64,000 nt of DNA. Source: Sympetrum striolatum. Its lineage: Eukaryota > Arthropoda > Insecta > Odonata > Libellulidae. The DNA lies in assembly GCA_947579665.1 (NCBI GenBank), contig OX388345.1:65897454-65961453 (forward strand), given 5' to 3'. The stretch's first letter is position 1. Each line of letters opens with the position of its first letter. Shown here piece by piece: positions 60,484-64,000 of the stretch. The notes under the pieces were generated by a model, which did no database searches, had not been told where the DNA came from, and was given only the letters and a program-made list of their open reading frames with translations. The position numbers and the translations under genes were made by a program.

Positions 60484-62268
60484 TTGATCAAGGTCCTACG
60501 AATAGGAAATTTCTGGCAATTTTATGTGTGAGTTTTCTGTTGTAAAGGGTGGGCTATCTGCTTGTTTCTTTCTACGTCGTTAAAGAAAATTATTAAATAT
60601 AATGTTTTTATATTTTATTTATAATATTTATATTATATTTTATTGTTTACATAATATATTTATTTATAAATTTTGATAAGATATAGTAAATAAATAATAA
60701 AAAGAAACTTTTGAATGGCCTACCGTATATATATAATCGAATAGCTTAAATATTGCTTTTGCATCAATCAAAAGAACATATATGGAGGACAGCTTTGGGA
60801 CGTAAGAAAAGAATTTGAAAAACCTCTGTTAATGATGTATATGTTTAAGATTTCTCCCAAAGCCGTCTTTGTCAGCGTTCCGTATCTGCGTTGCTACCAG
60901 TTCTGGAGGTTTTCTTTTGTCCCTGAAGATGATAGCTTGCTTATTGAAAAGTAGATTGAGTGATTCGTCGAAGGTCACTAATCCGTGACTTTCCGTTGCT
61001 TCCATTACTCGTAGCAGCGCAAGTATGGAACGGTGATAAAGACGACTTTGAGAGAGTTTTTAAACTTCATAATAATAATATCACAAAAATTAAAAATTGC
61101 AATTTTATTTAAAAGTTAAAATTTATTATTTTTATTTAAAAATTAATTATTTATTTAAAACTTTAAAATTTATTATTATTTTTAATTATTTATTTATTTA
61201 AAAATTTAAACTTTTTGTGATATAAAAATATTTAAAAAACTGAATTTTAATGACGTGAATGTGATATTTATTGGACAAAGATTCACATTCTTTTCTAAAT
61301 TAAGTTTCTTATGAATAAATTTAAATTTCGTGGACGGATTCTGTAGGGTATTTTCAAAGGTGAAATATTTATATTGGCGTAAATTTATCTTTAAATATTT
61401 TCAGAATGAGAAAGAATGTATGATTTAAAAATAGATACACATTTGAGGTGTTAACGCGACAAGAAAGATGTTCCAAGTCAATATTTTTAGCAATTTTTAA
61501 AGGTATTTCACTACATTGCTTAAGAAAGAGGATAATTTAAATTCCCAGTATTTTATTCGTTAATTTGACAATACTATGATAATTGCCACAATGAACGTTA
61601 AAAAAAGAGAGATTCCTTAAAATCTTATTCTGCGAAATATCCACAATTAGTTTAATAGCAAACCAATTAGATTGATTGCTTAATATTTACACTCCCTGCC
61701 ACAATCTGATAGTCGGCCTGCACAATGAGTATCTAGTTTTATTTGCAACCGGGGATTAGAGGACTTCTATTTGTTTTAATCAGGTTTGTAATTAACAAGC
61801 ACTTTGAAGTCTTTAAGTGAAAGATAATTACTATCCCTCTTTGCGGATTGTTACTCTAATAAAACAGTAGATACATTACTGACGATCATTCTTGACACTT
61901 TAAGGCTCTCTTTAGTCAGAAGCGAACTCCAAATGAAGGAGTCATTAGTATAACTAGTGATTTTGCAACAACGTCACACTTATTACTCATTCTCAAGTTC
62001 CAACGTGTTGAAATATCCTCCTGTGTGCTGACTTTCCTTGTGACATATTCCTTGAGCGTTGACCTTTCTCAATCGACGAGATATCCTATTACTTCATATG
62101 CATTGTATTTAAAATTTATCGTGATTGTTTTGACATCAAGCGCTTCGATAAATTATATCCATAGAATACATGCATGCATTTTTTCTCTCATTTGTTGAAA
62201 TTCTCTAGGTTACTATTTGTAAAGTATTCAGCACGAAGGCCGGTTTGTTGCCTTAATATATCTGTCAT
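60484..62268. other. Very AT-rich DNA with a stem-loop
   Basis: Runs of A/T-only sequence at about 60580-60700 and 61070-61215 (TTTATTTAAAA-type words). Between them an imperfect inverted repeat of about 30 bp joins 60847-60877 and 61037-61068 (GACAAAGACGGCTTTGGGAG against GATAAAGACGACTTTGAGAG). No gene is recognised. Confidence 0.55.
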
Positions 62269-62577
62269 AAGCTGCTAAGAGCTTGTAGAGAGGAATGAAG
62301 TTCACTAGGCAAGATGAGGAGTGAGGTAGTTTGCCCTTACTTTCCTCACTGAGCCTGTAAGCGGAACATGTCCACGCAAGTGAAGCACAATGACTCTACG
62401 AGTAACACTTTTCTCGGCATTCCATAAGGAGAGACCTTGATCACTGCAATTATTCACTCATTCCTCATTTTCGTTTCGTCACAGCCTTGATCAAGACTAT
62501 GAAAAATATAAATGAACGACATATTTTTCTGTTCCCTGTACCAAATGACAAATATTCCATTCATTAGAATATGGCGT
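62269..62577 (+). repeat. Dispersed repeat, copy 2
   Basis: Second copy of the repeat at 44624-44954, same orientation, about 17.6 kb away. It shares the AGATGAGGAGTGAGGTAGTTT block, AAGTGAAGCACAATGACTCT, TTCCATAAGGAGAGACCT and the CCAAATGACAAATATT.CATTCAT tail. Both copies carry private substitutions and indels, as expected for old insertions of one family rather than a recent segmental duplication. Confidence 0.8.
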
Positions 62578-64000
62578 AAGGAACCTCTTGCTCAATGTGA
62601 TAAAGGTCTTTGATTTCTATGTATACTGTCTTTAATTAACTGTTAAATATTTCATGTGTCATTTCAGTATGTTTTATTTTCAAAACAGTTTTTATTATTT
62701 GAATGTTTTATTTTATTTTTTTGTGATATTTATTAATTTCTTATAGTGTATTTCTGCAACTTCCTTTTTTATTTCATTTTATTATTTTTTGTAATTTCGT
62801 TTAAATGTCTGTTTTGTTGTCATATTTATTTTTACTCATTGTTCACTATTGCAATTTTTCCTGTTTCTGATTTTATCTAATTGTTGTTGTGTAATTTCGT
62901 TATGGTACTGCTTTTGTAATTTCCATGTTTTACAAAGCTTCCTTTTACATCCTTTAGATGTTACTATCAGTAGGTTTTGCGGGTGTTTTCCTGCCGTGAA
63001 ACTTTTTTTCCTAAGATATTACCTTAGGTTTTTTTAACATCCACTCCTTCTTAAGTTTTCCTCTCTATTTTTATCCACTTACTCAAAGTATTCTATGTAT
63101 ATAATATCATTGACGAAAGGTTAGATGGAAGAAGAGGCTTTTCAGACTCAATCTCGCCTTAATAAAGACCTTATTGACCTTATATGATTCTGTGACTGAT
63201 TTGAATTTGAGATCGTTCACTTCCCCAAATTAAGGCATTTCAAAAGCACATCGTGTATTTCGAAACTTGCTTCAAGGTGCTCATACGAAGTCGAGAAACT
63301 TGGTAGAACAAGGCAATAAATCTACGCGCTAATCCAAACGGAAAGCGTTGTTTGTATTTTCATTCCTCATGTAAAGTTAAAAGCCCTTTCAAGTCCGCAT
63401 TATTACGGTCTCTCTCTTCCAATCGGTTCCCAGGCTTTTGCTGAAAATGGAACACGGTGTGAAGTAGACAGCGGAAATAATTTTCCGAATCATAATTGTC
63501 CGTTTCCATTTCGCTTCGCACAACTCTTCGGGAGTGTTTAGATATTTACGACGGTATTCTCATTAAGCACGCCTTTCTCACCGCGAGAGCTGCTTTTGAA
63601 GTTCCGAGGTAAATGCTTCCATTTGTTAACGGTGAGGTTCGAGAGGCTCCTCTCAACCAAGCCATCGTGTTTTGCAGAAAAAGTCAACTGGCTTGCTCGA
63701 TAACACACGGAGAATGACGGCTATTTGAAACACTTTTTCGTTATGTACTCTAGAACTATATTCTTTACCCTTTTTCATTTTAATTTCATAAAATTTATTT
63801 TAAGTTTATATGTATTGAGAATTATAGTCATAAAAATAATAGAAAAAAATCTGATATGGCCAACACATGACTTTCTACATATTTATTGAAAACAGAAGCC
63901 TATTCCGGTAATATATAAATAACTCCTAAACAATCAGTGTTACGAAACAATATTTCATACAAAAGTTGCAGTAAAGTACATTATCTATAACTTTTGTATG
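62578..64000. other. Non-coding DNA to the window end
   Basis: T-rich at 62620-62960, somewhat richer in GC at 63380-63720, then AT-rich. No gene is recognised. Confidence 0.5.

Overview
The window looks like non-coding nuclear DNA of an animal, most likely an arthropod with a large AT-rich genome. That is an inference from three things: a eukaryotic-type tRNA gene with internal pol III promoter and T-run terminator, many degenerate repeat families (tRNA-derived SINE-like units, small DNA transposons, a LINE reverse transcriptase relic), and the absence of any long, recognisable open reading frame. Most open frames seen fall in low-complexity pyrimidine tracts or look like chance. I recognise no intact protein-coding gene. 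The window is probably intergenic, or the inside of a very long intron.

Layout. 0-8 kb: a foldback element with tRNA-like arms (1319-1454), a diverged 221-bp tandem duplication (1470-1911) and the one well-supported gene, tRNA-Glu(UUC) on the minus strand (3194-3265). 8-11.5 kb: a pogo/Tigger-like MITE (8390-8718), then a cluster of about 115-bp units with decayed hammerhead-ribozyme-like cores, one unit inverted (10290-10888). 15.6-16.2 kb: a 588-bp piggyBac-like MITE. 24.9-28.3 kb: two tandem repeats and a LINE reverse transcriptase fragment (minus strand, stops at conserved Trp positions). 30.9-36 kb: long pyrimidine tracts beside CpG-retaining patches. 36-49 kb: several perfect palindromes, a nested inverted-repeat element near 47.4-47.9 kb, and the first copy of a roughly 310-330-bp dispersed repeat whose second copy lies near 62.3 kb. 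52-57.4 kb: a tRNA-SINE head, a tandem array with a box-B-like motif about every 167 bp, and an unidentified protein-like short ORF. 59.4-64 kb: a pyrimidine tract, a CpG-retaining patch, a 244-bp tandem duplication, very AT-rich DNA and the second dispersed repeat copy.

The repeats do not act together as a pathway. The most interesting item is the hammerhead-like array at 10.3-10.9 kb. The next are the 167-bp box-B array, the nested inverted repeats at 47.4-47.9 kb, and the recurring pairing of pyrimidine tracts with CpG patches. All coordinates come from reading the sequence by eye. Edges of repeats are approximate unless a terminal repeat or target duplication fixes them.
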